The notes: generated from the sequence alone by a model not told the origin. A DNA stretch of 64,000 bases from Endocalyx cinctus (GCA_001600455.1 BCKC01000002.1:1674001-1738000), one strand, 5' to 3'. Shown: positions 23,054 to 38,410, numbered from the stretch's first letter. Made by a program: numbers and translations.

Positions 23054-26000
23054 ATAAATAGAATATAAGGGCTCAAGGGGGATATCTTACTGGCAAATTG
23101 GGAATTTGTCTTATGTGTTATATAAACTATCTTACCGCTACCAAAATTTTCAACTTATGAAGTGTCTATATTGAAGTTCGGTTTTTTCCACATCTGAATC
23201 TAATGAATAATGTAGAAAGAAATTTTGCTCCTCGGAACAACACTCATCTTTCATAAAGAATTTAGGTAGCCAAATACCTGTATATTTGAATATATCGACA
23301 TATATCACCCAACATGCAAGTAAGTCAAATGACTTTTACTATCTACACAAGCCCAGATGACGTCTAGCATCAACGGTTTCACTTTTGTACGAACTTTCAC
23401 CCCCAACAGCCAAAGCCACGCAGAGTTTATTTTAATCATCGTCTCATTTATGAAGAAGCTAAAGTCTTTAGACGTATAGTACCTGATATCATCCGAAATC
23501 AGCTTATCGGATAAACCTTACGACCTAAATTCTGGACGAAAGGTCGATGGTATATTAAGTCAAATAACCTTGGACCTAGTACAGGTTTACGAGATGGTGC
23601 GCGAAGAGCCCGATTCCGTTTCGGTTTTTCCTGAAAAAAAGGAAGTCTTGTCTTGTTGTACCCGGGCTGGGTTCGAGTCACAATGTGAGCAACACGGTCG
23701 TAGGGCCTGTCAACCCCTTCACTGTGAAAAATGCAATAATCATCTGTTGATCCCCCAAGGCAAGCAAGGCTTCCTCTTTTTTTTTTAAAAAAAAAAAAAA
23801 AAAAAAATACCCGACTTTATCGATGGCTCAGCATTCCAACCAGCGCACCGATGACCCGATTCTCGGTATCTCTTTATAGATACCAACTACGTCGATATAT
23901 CATCATAGGAAGAAGGATTTCATCAAATCGCTGAAGTTCTCGCGTCATTGCTTACTGGATGAATTACATCTGCGAAGGAATACACTACCGTAAAGCTTCT
24001 CTTATCGAAAGGGGTAAAAACTTCAATAATAATTAATGTTGATTAAATTATTCGGCCTTTTGTTCCTTCAAATGCTTGTTTATATGCCAAGGTAATCTGA
24101 TGCAACCGGGTTACATACCAAGTCAACGGACGATCCGGGAATCGCTTCCCTCGAGGACTTCTAGGCGTAAGTCTTCCCGTAAACCCCCCACCCACATCTC
24201 ATGACCATCCTCTGAACTGCCGACGCGGGCGCATATCCGGCATGTCATTGATCCCGATGCTAACTTTAGGTAGAATTTGTATTTTGTATTTTGGTTATCC
24301 GCGCCTCGACTACTCCACTTTTCTGACTTGAATAATTTTTTTTGTCGGCGAGTTTAAGAATACGAAATCGGAATATAAGAAAACCTCTTGGCTCTGTTAA
24401 TTATTTATCGGTTTTGCTCTTATGATGAGGTTATTCGGTAACTAGTTACCAAAAAAAAAAAAAGGGGGTCTTCGCCTGGTGCCCGCATCAGGATGCGGCG
24501 TGGTGAGTTTTTTGTGATATCATATTATGGCATCGTGCCTTATGAATAGTGATGATATCATCGGAAGACGGCTATGAATAGCCGAGTCGGTATGCGAATG
24601 GATTACTTCTTCATCCGTCTGACCTCATGATTCTAGGGTAGCCGATGCCTGCTGGCCTCGCTTATCTGCCTCTGCACAGTCCTTCGTCCTTCGACGGCAG
24701 CATCAATCCATCTCAGGGGGCAGTGGTTGGGATTTTAATTAGGAGATGATTTTTATCACTGGTACGGTAAATACGGTAGACCAAACAATCTCGTGTCCGT
24801 CCATACGAACGTCGGGGTTATGTAAGATACGTCATTGTTCTCTATTCTCATTCGCTGTCAGCTTATCTCCGGCATACCAAACTTTCGCTTCACTGTGTGT
24901 CAGGGGCACGATTTTTTTCAACCAACAACTTGAATGTACGTACAGTACGGAGTAGGCCCTGTATATTTTATGTAGCCTATCAGATATACGTAAGAGGCGT
25001 ACAAACTTCTGACCACCATCAGAGAGGTTTTATTCTACAAGGGGCAAGCAAATCATAACAACTTCCGCGGGTTGACCCTCTAACATGTAAGATATATTCT
25101 CCTGGGTTCAATACTTAGAACAATGGTTATTTCCCGATAACGGGATGATGCGTGGTGATCGCTTTCCTGGTACAGAATTAGAAACCAAACTTACTTTCTA
25201 TCTATCACTTCGTTTCCACCGCATAGGATGTCATGTACAATATATGTACCCATACGTACATAACGCGCAAGCCACTCCTTCTGGTTCGAGCACCTATGGC
25301 GTAGAATTTATCTTGTGGTAAGTGAGTTGGGGTGAGATACGGGCGATTTCATAAAGTAGCGATATTCACCGGTGCGGCCACAGCGGCCGCGAGCATCTGT
25401 CTCACCACCTTAATCCAAGGTAGACATGGACCCCTATTATGAACTAAAGGGGGGAGAGTAAATTCGAGACATATACGGAGTACTACACCAGGACTTGCTT
25501 ATCCGACGAAGTACTCATTTCCTCATGATGACCACGTATTCGAACGGTGATTTTGCTGACAACGTAAGTTAAAAACGATTAGACTCTTCAATGCTTCTGC
25601 TTTGACAATAATTATGATCTGATGATTTTCGTTCAGCAAGTGAGATAGCGATCACCACGAGTGATTACACGGGAGAACGGATGGTGGGCGATCTTTTGAC
25701 CGATAAGGGTAAAGGAAAAGTACAGAGTAATAATATTACTTGTTTTTTCTCACTTTCCCCCATATCCATGCAATGCAGGTTTGAGTATGCGGATACGGAC
25801 ATAGAACCCCCCAAAGAGTTGATTCATAATTTGCGCTACGTTTTCCTGCAGCGATGTGACAGCGGTCTTGGTTTTCACTTTACGACCAATCCCGCCACGA
25901 GTATTTTATGCAGAAGACTTTGCGTAACGTCAGTAGCGTATCCTTCATTCCTTCAGCTAGTATATATACTGTCGTGCTTCATACGGTTCGACATGTCGAA

Positions 26001-28590
26001 AGTGAATTAAATCCAATTGCGACGATACGAGCAGTATACCGAAATCCAGATACCCACCCAAAGAAGAAAAACTGATATAATTCTGCGAGTATCCGTCCCA
26101 TGTCTGGGATGTAGATGCAACTTGCTGAGAAAATCACACGGCAATGCCGCTATTGATGGATAAACAATTTTTTTTTTCCAAATGATAGGTAAGACTGAAA
26201 TCCTGTTTGCTTCTGTGAATTGGGGAGCTGAGAGCGTGATTGCTTTTCGAAATATCACGAGAACTGAAGTGTCGGTAATTGAGCCTCTTCGCTACGACGC
26301 TGAAGTTGTGTAACGTTTATCTGTAAGACGCCATACATAGTAGGTAACACCACTTGGAATTGAGGAGGAGAAAAAAAGAAAGAAAAAAGATAACAGCCAT
26401 TAAGAAGTAATCAATTAATTAAATCTTTAGAATAAGCTTTTCTCGATATCCATCGGTATCCGAAATGGGGTTTCCTTTTTTTTAACCCGTATCCATCCGC
26501 TCAGGTAAGTTACACCACTTCCTGCATCTTTTTTTTTTTTTTTCTTCTTTTTTACCTCATGATGTTGCCCCCTGACCGCCGTTCTGAGTAGGTACATCAT
26601 CATTCATCGTTCAATCCTTCTTACTCCTCAGCCAAGCGGGGAGGGGGAAGGGGCCAGACCGGCCCATTAAGTTTTGCGGCGTTCTCGTTTGCTTGCTGAC
26701 GGCATCGAGCGCTGTATATATGTAGTATGGAAAGCAGAAAAAAAAAGCACATCTTTCCTCTGGCTGACGACATCAGGCAGGACGGCAAGCGGATGTGTCG
26801 GTATGTGGCACAGCAGGGAAATTTCGTGCATCTGAAGATTACCGTTGTTGTTGGCATTATCATTATCGTCGAGGCTGCCTGATTACCTCGGAAGCCCTAT
26901 GCTTTTTTTTTCCTCATGTAGATACTTATTCCGGTGGTTGGATAAGAAGTATGATAGTCAGGATGAGGAATGATTTGACTCCTTCTCTAATGCTACTATG
27001 AGACTACTCCTCTAACTCATATGCACATGTCTCAACATTGACACGAAGAGATACGAGTATCTTATCGTCACTCAAGCCTCATCCATCTGGCTCTATGCTG
27101 CGATACCCTTTTTTAAAAAGCGGGTTTCGTAGGATGAGGCTGTTTGTTTGGGAAGGAGGGTAAGGTTTAACAATGATAGGCCGGGCTATTATCTGACAAT
27201 TCGATTACTCACTCAACGCTATTCATTAGCCTGTCTGCCTGTCAGCGTCTTCCCGTGTAAAACCATACACGATAAGTACAGGATGATTTCGTGTATCGTA
27301 TTGGTAGGATCTGACTCGCTTCGATTTTCTAAATAGAAAAAAAAAAAAGGGAAGACATGATGACATGAGAATAGCTGAGAAGACCATACTTATCTCATTC
27401 GTCGCTCAGCTTCAGCAGCTTATCGCCGACTATGGACAGTCAGTAATTAGTACGCTAGTCATCAAAATAGAGATGCGGGTTGCCGACGGCCGTGCTGACT
27501 AGATTTTCGAGATTATGCCGTAATAAAAATGACTTATATATAAGTAAAGAAGTTATGTAATATTATAGAGAGTTACCTCTCGGGAAAAAAGAAAAGAAAA
27601 AAAGAAGAAGAAAAAAAAAGTTAAAGAGACAGAAGAGGTAGCCTCAAAGGTCGCGAGTAAAATGTCATTACTCCGTAATACAAAGGTGTCTAACATTTGA
27701 GACGAGAGATGGGATCTTTGGTTCAATTGGTTAGAAGTATCCGTAGTAAAAATATGATTTTAAGAATGAGTAGAAAAAAAAATCAAATACCCAAAAGAGC
27801 CCACGTAAAAATGAGGAGGGCCAAGATAGAGAAGCAACATATACCACTTACTATATACTCAATAGGTCGGGATCAAGGACTAAAGATACTATCAAATTCA
27901 TGACCTACGCCAAGTTCTAAAGTATCGTAGAACGAGTCTGTTGTCCTATAGAAGGTTATTTAAATAAAATAAAGAGAGAGTCTCTTCGGTGCTGGAGGGC
28001 CGGTCGCTAGGGCGTTACACTCGTTGTGGCGGCTTTGCCTCCATTATTTGTCACAAAGGCACCAAAAAACAGAAACACAAAAAGATTCTCGCAGGAGAAT
28101 ATCCAAATACCAGAAATAATAATAGTTTATATAGTCTTGTCTATGTATCGTGAAAATGTATGTGTATATATATGTAGGCTACATACTGAAAAATGTCCAT
28201 ATAAATATATCAAGTATCGAACGGATCATCTGCCATATCTAACTCAGATGTCCAAGAACCCAAAAACACCAAGAAAACAAAAAATTCGTGTCGTATCTTT
28301 TTTTTTATATACCGACAAAAGAAAGAAGGGATAAAAAGAAGACGAAAAAAAAAAATGATATGCCATTCCCGAAACTCCAGCAGCGGCGACAGTGGCAGCA
28401 GCGTATGATGATGATGGAAACAAAAATCGCCGGCTTTAATGCAAATATGATAAGTATATACAGAAAAAGAAGGAAGACTATCGCTTCCTCTTTCTTTTTT
28501 TATTTCTGAAAAAAATAATACTTTGAAGAGTTCGTTTCTCACTTTGGAGATAGAAAGAGAAGAGAGAAGAAAAGGATTGGAGTTTTGGGT
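23054..28590. other. Gene-poor intergenic region, about 5.5 kb
   Basis: No coding region that I can support. It contains adjacent T and A runs near 23776-23807, other homopolymer runs (24451, 26529, 27590), and TACGGAGTA/TACTCCGTA motifs at 24946, 25474 and 27669. A tRNA-like A box at about 27715 lacks a partner B box. Confidence 0.55.
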
Positions 28591-29785
28591 TTATATGTCT
28601 CGTCTCGACATCTGTTCGGGAAGAGGGGCGCAGATGTCATAATTGGACTGGAAGAAGTCCATCGTTTCGGTGCTCCTCCGCTGCATCTCGGCGTCGAACA
28701 TGCTTAGCTGAGCGCCTATGGGCTCCACCCTCTGCAGCATGGTGACCATCTGTCTCCAGGCCTCGAAATGTCTCGTGTTGGCCAGGGCGTTGATCTCGCG
28801 TACCCTCGTCTCCATAGCCTCGAGGAAAACACAGTTCTGCTGCTGCTGTTGCTTGGTGGTCTGCCCGGCCGTCTTCCTCATCCACGCTAGGTACTCGGAC
28901 ACTACCGACGATATTCCGGATATCTCCGCTTGGGTGTTGAATACGGCGAGACCAAAACCGGTGATCTCGGCGAATAATCGGCTCATGTCCTCGCTCCTCT
29001 GCTGCGCATTCATATCGGGCGTGTGCGGCGGCGGCGGCGTCCCCGAAACCGACGACGAATGGTTGAGAGCTCTGATCTCGTTTATGTTGGGCATGTGCAT
29101 GGTGCCGTAATAGCTGTCCCTCTGGTCGTGGTATGCCGCAGCGGCCGCGGGCTCGTTGCGTACCGTCATGTGAGGGCTGGGTAAGTAGTTTACGAATTCA
29201 CCGTCTATGTGTTCAGGCGTGATCGGTAATGCGTGCTGGGGGAAATGGGGAGTCGACGCTCCCGAGAGGTTCGGGGTTAAGAACTGATCGCTTCCAGGAG
29301 TCGACATCGTTATTCCAAAGGGTGCACACTCCGAATAATCCACGCATAATCCAGAGTTTGGCGTTCCAAGCGGGTCAGTGGCCATGACCGTCTTTGGAGG
29401 AGTGCTGTTATGTCTCAATATATATGCCTCTGCTTTATCTATGTCCCAGAGAGTGTTAGCACGAGAATAAGTCGTGGAGAGGAGAGAAGACCAAGTCAGG
29501 AAGTCCTTCATCCTATTACTGGCGAAGGTGGAGAAGAAAGAAGTGCGAGCAGGAAAACGTCCCAAGACGTCATTTGGAAGTTTACATACCGAGACGCTCT
29601 TGTAAACTTTCTATTGTCTGAGCAAGATCGGCCTTCGTAGGCTTGTGTGTCGGAACATATATGCAGTTCTCCCCAGATCGACGACATTTCTCGCACGAAG
29701 GTTGTCCTCCATCACACCTTACTTTCCTATCTCGACATAGTTTGCAAGCGATGTGGCGTGAGAGATTGTTCATTGTCGAAGGCAT
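28591..29785 (-). CDS. Small Zn(II)2Cys6 transcription factor
   Basis: Two exons: 29785-29590 and 29438-28591 (1044 nt, 347 aa). The N terminus has a canonical C-x2-C-x6-C-x6-C-x2-C-x6-C cluster (Cys14, 17, 24, 31, 34, 41), read as ACKLCRDRKVRCDGGQPSC and onward, then a linker and a predicted coiled coil (ADLAQTIESLQERLDKAEAY) that spans the intron and should mediate dimerisation. Residues about 85-215 are Pro/Ser/Thr-rich and disordered. A C-terminal helical part follows, with a short Gln run. No classical fungal_trans middle domain is visible, consistent with the small size. Binding to CGG-type sites is expected. A polypurine tract at 29810-29832 sits just upstream of the start. A second in-frame Met at residue 5 is possible. 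Targets are unknown; it is about 5.5 kb from the hydantoin cluster, too far to assign it as the cluster regulator. Confidence 0.93.
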
Positions 29786-32700
29786 TTGGATGAGGATGGA
29801 TATATGAGAGAGAGAGAGAGGGGGGGAGAGAGACGATGAATAGAAATGAATACGAGGAAAGGATGATATAATGTCTTTTGGAAGTATGAGATGGATATAT
29901 TATGGATGAGTCTAAAATGATGGAATAAAGAAGATGATATAATCCAGAGGGGATGGATGGGTATAATATAAACTACATGCAAGAAATGAATGAAGTTTTA
30001 AGTGAGTAGAAGGGAGGGGGGGTGGATGGCTCCGAGGTTTACATATATGAATATTCAGACTATGGCTTTAGAGGAAGCTGCAGGAAAGAGGGTATATGTA
30101 GCGGCAGGTCAAGTACATAAGTAGGTGCCAAGTAGGACTGACTTGACACTAAAAATCGATCGAAGTGGACGGAGATAAAAAAGAGTCCCCATGTACGACG
30201 AGGTTTACCAATATAGCAGTCAAAAGTTGAATGAACCAAGACATTAGAATTTTCCCCAGGTACACTTCAAGAATATCAACGATTTAACGACGGCTCGGTG
30301 GGGGCGTGGGGAGAGGATGGACCCTTACACTTTTTGTACTCCCCTTGTTCAACTACGAACTAGTGTAAAGATATATATATTTTTATATATTATGAATATA
30401 TTATGTATAATATATAATATATTTATATGTGGAAAATGTTTTAAACTGAATCGAGTAGTTTATAATATTTTCGTTTAGGCGATACTTAGTGTAGTGTGTA
30501 TGTAGCGTAGAGAGTGTCTTTGAACGCCTTACGCTTGTTTGCCCGACGGTTGAGGCGTTCCTTATTCCGATCCTTTGACCTCTTCACTCGCTCGTACCGA
30601 AGAGTAGTTCTCTCTCTATTTTTTTCTCTTCTTTTTTGGTACACTTACTCTTCATTACAGATGATACCGCATCCCGATGAGAATGCGTGACGCCGTTGTG
30701 ATGTCGATTTAAAGGTACAGAAACGGATGATCCGTCATGTAGTGCGATGTGTGGTGCAGTAAACAAAATGTGGTGATATGTAACGTATACCGTGTGTAGG
30801 CACAGAGGCAGGCATAGTAGGCATAGTAGCAGTGCTATTACCTTGACATGGGAATTGAAGCAGAGAGTACGGAGTAAACATAAGGATTCCTTCCTTACCC
30901 CTGGACTTCATCGTTGTCTCATTACAAGTACAAGGGATTACAAGGGCAGCGAAGTCAGGTGGTCCCCCTGCACTTCACCAATGAAAAAAGTTCGACTGCG
31001 CCTTTCTGGCTTCCAAGGGTAATAAGCTGACATGCCAGTATGCGTATTGTTATACGCATCGAGACTACTGTGATGTACTATTCCGCACACGGTAGAGCGT
31101 AGGACTCAGGACCTCATCAGATCAGCTTCAGGTCCCGCTACTTTTCGGTACTGATCAAAAATAATAGAATGCTGTACGTCGTAATGTTCATATTAATTAA
31201 ACCTAACCCTACAAAAATACCTACCAAGTACATATATAATAATATAATAAATAGGTGCTACATCATTGATCCTCAAAAAGACTACGGGATACTTGGTACA
31301 TTTACATTTTTACATACCTAGTAAATACATACTGTATATAGGTTTGGATCTAAACTAAGAATGGAAAGTTCAGGGATACCTACAGAAAAGAAGATTATGC
31401 TTAAATTTGGATTTCGTACAACGCACCAAGTTTCCTTCTGCAGTACCCCGACAGAAGAAAAAAAAAAAAAAAAAATAGGATTATTCAGCTGTAGCACGCT
31501 ATTGCGTACACTGCATTCGTAGATTATCTTGTCTTTCTTGTCTTTGCCTTTCTTTTCAACATTACTTTCGTAACGGGAGAAGATAATATAGGTAACAAGG
31601 AAAAAGAAAACCCAAGGAGGTGTACGTAGTGATTAGCAGTCATGATTCCAAATTTTCTTTTAGTTTCTGGGCCTTTACATTCATCATATTTCCCAAGTGT
31701 TTGGCGCCATGACGCCTCTTACATTGTATTAGTATATAAGCAGAGTAAGTCTCTCGTAGGAGCCACCTAAATATATAAACATTTACGTATATAAGTACAT
31801 ATATAGATATATAAGATAACGTTTTATTCGTTTATTTACATAATGTTCAATGTTTCACCTACTAAGTAGTATTTCTCTCTCTTATAAGTATGCGTCGGTA
31901 TCGTATCGACAATGAATCAATGTTTCTTAGTATACAAGTACCTAGGTATCTACACGTTAGCGAGGATTAATGTAAAATACCCAGTAAATAATGACCTAAT
32001 CTCTTCTAAAATATGGTAGCAGCGTAATAAATAGGCGATATTATAGCGATGGGTTCCTACCTTAAATTCAGTCCGTTTATTACCGTCCGGTAACCCTGCC
32101 AGCCTTTCTTAGCTTTTTCTCAGTCACCGCCAGAATGTTTTGGTAGACCGTAGGACGGCTTAAAATGGAAGGTTTACTCATTCACTAACTTAATTTAGTT
32201 ATAGGATTAAGATTATGTGTTATATAAATATTCATTTAGCGTATTATAGAGAGGAAGAGGCTCAGCTAGCTCTTTAAAAATATGCTTATTTTCTTATTCT
32301 TTGTTTACTTGTACTTGTGTTTACCCTTCTTATCTTTACACTATTCTTCCTTTATCCGCCTGGTCCTTTTTAACCAAAGAGCCCCAAAGGGTCCCTCGCT
32401 GACGCTTCAGAACGTCACAGCCAGCGCCAGCTCGTCTGAGCTCTAGGTCTATTCCTTTGATCTTCGTAGCGTACTACCGCCACTTATATATTTATATATA
32501 TACTCTTAGTGTATATACTATGTATACACGTATTACGTAGATTACGTCAGATCAGATCTGATACACCTAAGCAGTATAAAATCCTATTACGTAAGTAGTA
32601 GTAGTAACCTTATGGCTATGTTGTATCTATGCATTTAATCGTATACTTGTACAATAAATTCTCATATCTGATATCGATGATAACGCATTATTTATCCTGT

Positions 32701-33843
32701 GTCACATCGTGGCTTGACAACGGCTACGTATCGTGAAACAGGTTCGTTTTCTTTGATACGAAAGACCGATCCATCTAATCGCTGGAGATAATGCATAGGT
32801 GTAGTAATTATACCATAATGCTACCGAGGATAGCTGTGAATTATTCCAGAGTAGGTAGTACAATGATAACGAGCTTTCTTATTGCTACCGCCCCTCATGG
32901 TTAGGAGCTATCAATCAGGGTTTGATCCTGGCGTAAGTCTTATTTTTTTTTCCCTCCCCCATACTAAAGATACTACTTACTACATTTTCATGCGCCGCAG
33001 GTGACTATGGCATTTCTGAATATTGATAGGTAGGTAATCAAAACTCGGTGGGTTTTTCATCGGAATTCGATCTCGGTACGATTATTTTCTTTTAAAGTCT
33101 CCTCGACCATTTATCTTCTGTTAAGCCGTCCCTCCTCGGTGAAATTCTTCTTGGTACAAGTAAGCAGTTGATATTGTGGCGTCGATGTGGGTATAAAATC
33201 GACTTCAAGCAAGTGGAAAAACAACAGGTAAAAACCCTCTCTAATGGACCACTACCAAACATCAGGTTGCCAAGCATATCCTCAATGTGACCAAACCGTG
33301 CGCCACTGCAACTCTACCCGTTCAAGGTTTACTGTTGTCTCGTTCACGGCAGGCTATTCAATGTAACGTGAATCGCGACGGTAACCCTCAATTTCCGCTC
33401 GATTTCCCGAAATTTCCATCTAGCGATGTAGTGCACGTGTGTACATCTATATCCGTACTAGGCCTAGATTTCATACGCCTCTTCTCGGGACATGTCAGGT
33501 AAGAAGCCGCCATCGTGCTATACTAAGCTCAGCTAAATAGCGGTCGGTGATGAATTTTCCTGTGCAGATATGCACGCTACATGTTGAGGGTACGAAGCTG
33601 CCCGCTTTTGAAGTCGTTTTATTTTATTATTTTTTTTTTTTTATATACCGGGCGTGCCGAAACCAAACCCAAAGTGACATATGTCACGACGACAAGGTAG
33701 CAATGTCAAGTTCTTCCAGAGAAGGATATCCACATGATATGGTTACATAAGGTGAGACCTACTATGTACTGAGAAGACGATTGACTCGTGGCTGGGGGAG
33801 GATAGCCTATGCACGGGATAATGTCAGCTATCGCCATGCAGAT

Positions 33844-33867
33844 GCTCGCAGGCTCGCAGGCTCACAG
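33844..33867. repeat. Tandem 8-mer, three copies
   Basis: GCTCGCAG, GCTCGCAG and GCTCACAG in tandem, followed by related CTGG-rich sequence to about 33881. Confidence 0.8.
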
Positions 33868-34896
33868 GCTGGCCTGGCCTGAATTGGGCTGACCGAATAA
33901 GGTTATTAGGAGGGGAGGGTGTACACTACGCAGGAGTCTACATACTATAATAAGGGGATGATTTGGAATTGGAATGATCGGACTAAGCTTTGAATAATCT
34001 ATTGTGATGAGTTCACTTACCTATTCGAGAGAACGGTTCAAACAGGTCGAATCAAGTAATTATAACCTCCCAACTTAGTAACGATAGATGACCCCTACTC
34101 TAATGTACGCGTAGGATACCTAGCACGTCTTGGATTTTCCACCGGCTGCTGTGCCACAACGTCGTCCATGCTTTTCTATATGAAGAGGTGGGAATAAAGT
34201 CCTTGCATTATGCCGTGTTGGGTTCAAGAAATTCAGGTAAAACTTACCTAGCTTTATTTCTTTCTTTTTTTTTTTTTTTTTCTCTATCGAAAGTTAAACC
34301 ACGAGGATCCGCACAGGTATCTAAAAAGAAAGGACCCTTTCGCATCTTGAAACGCATCCCAATCCTTTCCCTACTCGGCATGGCCGCGCTTGCATATCGC
34401 CTCGGATCACACAAATAGGTAATGCAACAAGCCACATAATCCTTCTTCCCCATAGTGTCACCTATATCCATCTTTTTTTTGTGCCATGAATCAAGCATCA
34501 ATCCAGAAAAGGGGACCATGTGGGTAAGCGAGTAGTCATTCGCACGTGCAACCCTTGGAATTGATCGGTACTAGAGAAAGAGAATATAAAAAAAAGAAAA
34601 AGGATTCAACTACTTTTTTTTTGCCAAGCCGGACATCGCAAAGGTTTCGCGGCTGCGCTTTTGAAGATCCAAATGCCATTGGCGGTCTGGAAAAGGATCT
34701 ACTATATTTGGTAAGCCCAGGCTGAACGAAGTTCATCCATAGTGTATATGTACAGATATAGCATTTAGCTGGCAGGGCTAGGCCCGATATAGTGTTATTT
34801 AGTAGAGTATATTGTTAGATAATAAAGTTCCGATCCATGCTACTGCTTACGCTACACCGGAAACGTGATTAGCGTAGATGGGATAAAGAGTCAACC

Positions 34897-34932
34897 GGCT
34901 GGCTGGGCTGGCTGGGCTGGCTGGGCTGGCTG
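34897..34932. repeat. Minisatellite, four perfect copies of a 9-mer
   Basis: GGCTGGCTG is repeated four times without a mismatch in otherwise AT-rich DNA. A candidate length-polymorphic marker. Confidence 0.9.
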
Positions 34933-37029
34933 AGTTTATTATGCGTTAGATTTACTATACTCTGAATATAGTATAACTACAAATGTTTTTTTTTTTTACA
35001 TATATCCATATGTATACGCGTAGAGAGACGGCATTGATGAAGATGTGCCGATTCTATTGTAGTGTACATTGCGGTGGGCTTTTTCATTTTCATTTTCTTT
35101 TTTTTGCCCCGCCTATTCTCGACATCTCTCTTTTCTTATCATGTACGTATAGTACGACCTGAAACATGAAGGGCTGTATGAGGCGAACATATATTATTTA
35201 TTATACATATTCAGGTGATCCAAAAATAAGAATTAGGTAAAGGGACCGATTGGTTATTGGTTCAAAACATAACGTGCTTACTATCCTCCTTTGCGGCGAC
35301 GATAGGGCAAATAATAATAAACAAGATTGAATGTCGTCAAATCTTTAAACTAAAATATACTAGTATGGACCTTTTTATTATTATTCAGGTATTATTAATC
35401 CTCTCATCTCTCTCCCTCGTCTTGTTTGATTTCCATCCTTACAGATTCGGACAACTATTACGTAGACTGCACTTGTAAGTATTCTCCCAAATTTGTTCGT
35501 CGAGGTAATCGGTCATCGGCAACGTCATTAGGTAAGTTCTCAGCTCAGACATGCATGGATGACACCCAAGTTTTAGATCGGGATTTGGTAATCTAATACC
35601 TACGTCGATCATCAATTCTTCATATACCATAGTGAGACTCACCATAGTATACGCCATATACTCTGTACCCAATATAGTATAATACATGTATAATTAGTCG
35701 TGCACGACGATGTTCTCGGCATCGCATTCTAACGGGGACTTGAGGCTCTTATTACAACTACGTACACTAGAAATAAATGAACAATATACTATGTAGAAAA
35801 GACACCCTTTGATTGAATACGGATATAGTCAGGTAATGAATGTACTATAAAAATGCTCACGATGATTATTTCCCTTTCAGATCTAGCATGCTTCTATATC
35901 TATACTAGTATAGAACAACTCAGCCCCTAACCCTGGCAGGCTGTATATGGTGGAGCAAAGGACGGTAAGAACGGTAGTCCTAGTGGAATCCCAAGACGCC
36001 TCAAATTAATACTGTACCCGCTATAGCTGAGGGTAAAAGAGAATATACACGTGTAGCGAACATGGGCACCCATCTTACTACATGCTCAATTTATCTTCCA
36101 CAATGCCCTTTTCGAGAAGACTTCTTTTTTCTGACGCACTAAATCCTCTTTCAAACCTCATCCATCCCCCACAAATCATTCCCACTTGGTCTAATACCGA
36201 AGACGCGGCTCTCGTCATATTCTTTGTAGGACTGTACATATACATTGCTAGTGATCTCTACCTTTTTTTCTTGGTCCTTTGTTCTATACGACCCCGAAAG
36301 AGAGCAGCACCGATTTGCCGGGTTCGCTTTTGCCCAGCCTACACTAACAACATACGTCTGCTTATTTATAACTTTTAAGTCACCGACCTACACTAAAGTA
36401 ATCTTCCTTCCCTGTCAAAAACGACGGGTGAGGCTCATCTTTATTTTGGGAGATCTTAGGCGAGATGACAACCAAGAGAAATTCCGACATATCCTTCACC
36501 TAAAAAGTCGTAACCCCGGAAAATAGCGTGTGCAAATATAGCGTTCGCATCTTTTATCGGCATCGTACAGACTTGCGGACTACCGGCCTGGAGATCGCCC
36601 CCCTGTCCTTCTCTAAACGGTCCACACGCACCCATATACCAACCACGGCCAAGACAAGAAAAGTATACAAGAATAGCACCTATGTACGTGCGTATGCAGT
36701 AAATACCCACGATATAGTAGGATTGCCGAGCATGCAATGGATAAAGTAGTGTCTAAAACGTTTATAGGAAATATCTGGCTCCATCCCAATAACAGTTAGC
36801 TTTCCCTCGAGTGACGTGACTCAAGATTGGCAGGCCTAACTATATTATTATTAATCTCAATATCTTCTGCTGCGTAAACCAGCCAACCATTGTCGAGTAT
36901 TCTGCAAGCATAATTATATCCCTTTCTTAAACAGAACAGAACATGAATCTCCAGTTCTTCGTACGCCGCAACATTGGAAACTATTGCGATAGCCGCAGAC
37001 AAGCGCGGGTTCCGTCGGTTAAGGAAATG

Positions 37030-37055
37030 AAAAAAAAAAAAAAAAAAAAAAAAAA
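37030..37055. repeat. Poly(A) tract, about 26 nt
   Basis: Uninterrupted A run in intergenic DNA. A similar T run of about 23 nt lies near 37689. Confidence 0.85.
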
Positions 37056-38409
37056 GGTTCTTCGCAGAAATATTTTCCCTTGGTATAACTTCGTACACTA
37101 AAACATATAGGTAAGGTAATTTTACCGTAGGACAACGCAGTTCATCTTTCGATGTGCTACCGGGGAGAAGTAAAACCAGTCGCGCTTATTGTCAAATCGA
37201 CCACACGCCCCCTTGTTGGCGAATATGAAGACCAGACTTGCAAAAACAGTGGGCATAAAACAGAAGTTATCCATTAAATATGGGCACTTTATGAACTCTG
37301 GTGCAGTGCTACTCTGGTGAAAGAGGTTCGTTCGATACATCGTCTGCTCTTGGCCAACGATGATCTAAATATATATGTACGGGGGTATCGGTAAGTATAT
37401 TGATCCATAGATGTTCAGTAAAGGAAAGAAAGACAAGGTCACTTTCCTGTTTAGGCGCAAACAGGTAAGGGGGGGCGGCTACCTGATCGCTAACTTTTGA
37501 CAGTCAATTTCCCCCCTTTTATTCCTTTGCTGTAGGACTTTTCCTATAAGTGATTTGCATATAATGCCAATTATAGTATTCTATCTGTAAATTACACGGA
37601 TTTATCAATACGGACATAAAAGAGGGGGTGGGCGCAAGGTTGGCAACAATTACAGAGTACTTGGCCGTGGAATCTCCCGCGGAGTGCCTTTTTTTTTTTT
37701 TTTTTTTTTTTTGTTAACCAACTCGCAGGACTTCGAGCTGCGAGTACTTTGTATTTGACATAGAATACTCCGTAGTATGGAGAGAAGATCATACTACGCA
37801 ACAAGGGATATCGTACGCTACGAAACAAGGGACGTCGTCACAACGCGTCAACCCTTTCCACAACTGATCAAAGAAGGCACTAATTACATCTCCTTGCGCG
37901 GGCAGATGCTACATAGACCACGTTCAAAGATCCAGTTGGACCTCGGCCTTCATCCTAGTTGACAAGCATTCAGATAGAGAGTTCAGCTGAAGTTAAGCCA
38001 AGACTATGGTGATACCCCCTTCCATGACACGCAACCACGAGTTAATATTCGGTTCCCCGACCCGTCGAACCCGAGTGGCTTGATCGTAGGTTATTATCTA
38101 ATTCATGCGATAAATGGCACAGAAGAGGCGGTGATCGGACGATTTCAAAGGATCTTAACGCGACGTTTCAAGGGGATAATATCGATTTTTTTTTTTCTTT
38201 TTGACCTCGGTGCTTCTTAATTACAAAACTTCCATCTCCGACTCGCCCTCTCGCGAAATTGCGACCGTCGAGGGACAATATAGCACCTGTATCGAGCTTC
38301 TTAATTCGTACTTAGACTCTCTTTCTCCTGGCTTCGCGTCGTCTCAAGGTTGAATGTTTTCCCTTCTCGTAAGCCAAGGATTTGTTTTTTCCCCCTTCCC
38401 GAACACACA

Positions 38410-38410
<1 letters not shown>

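Noticed and set aside
23650..23700. B-box-like GGGTTCGAGTC
   Set aside because: The flanks do not pair as a T arm and no A box lies upstream.
27711..27790. tRNA-like A box (GGTTCAATTGGTTAGAAG)
   Set aside because: No B box follows at the right distance, and no acceptor or anticodon stem can be formed.
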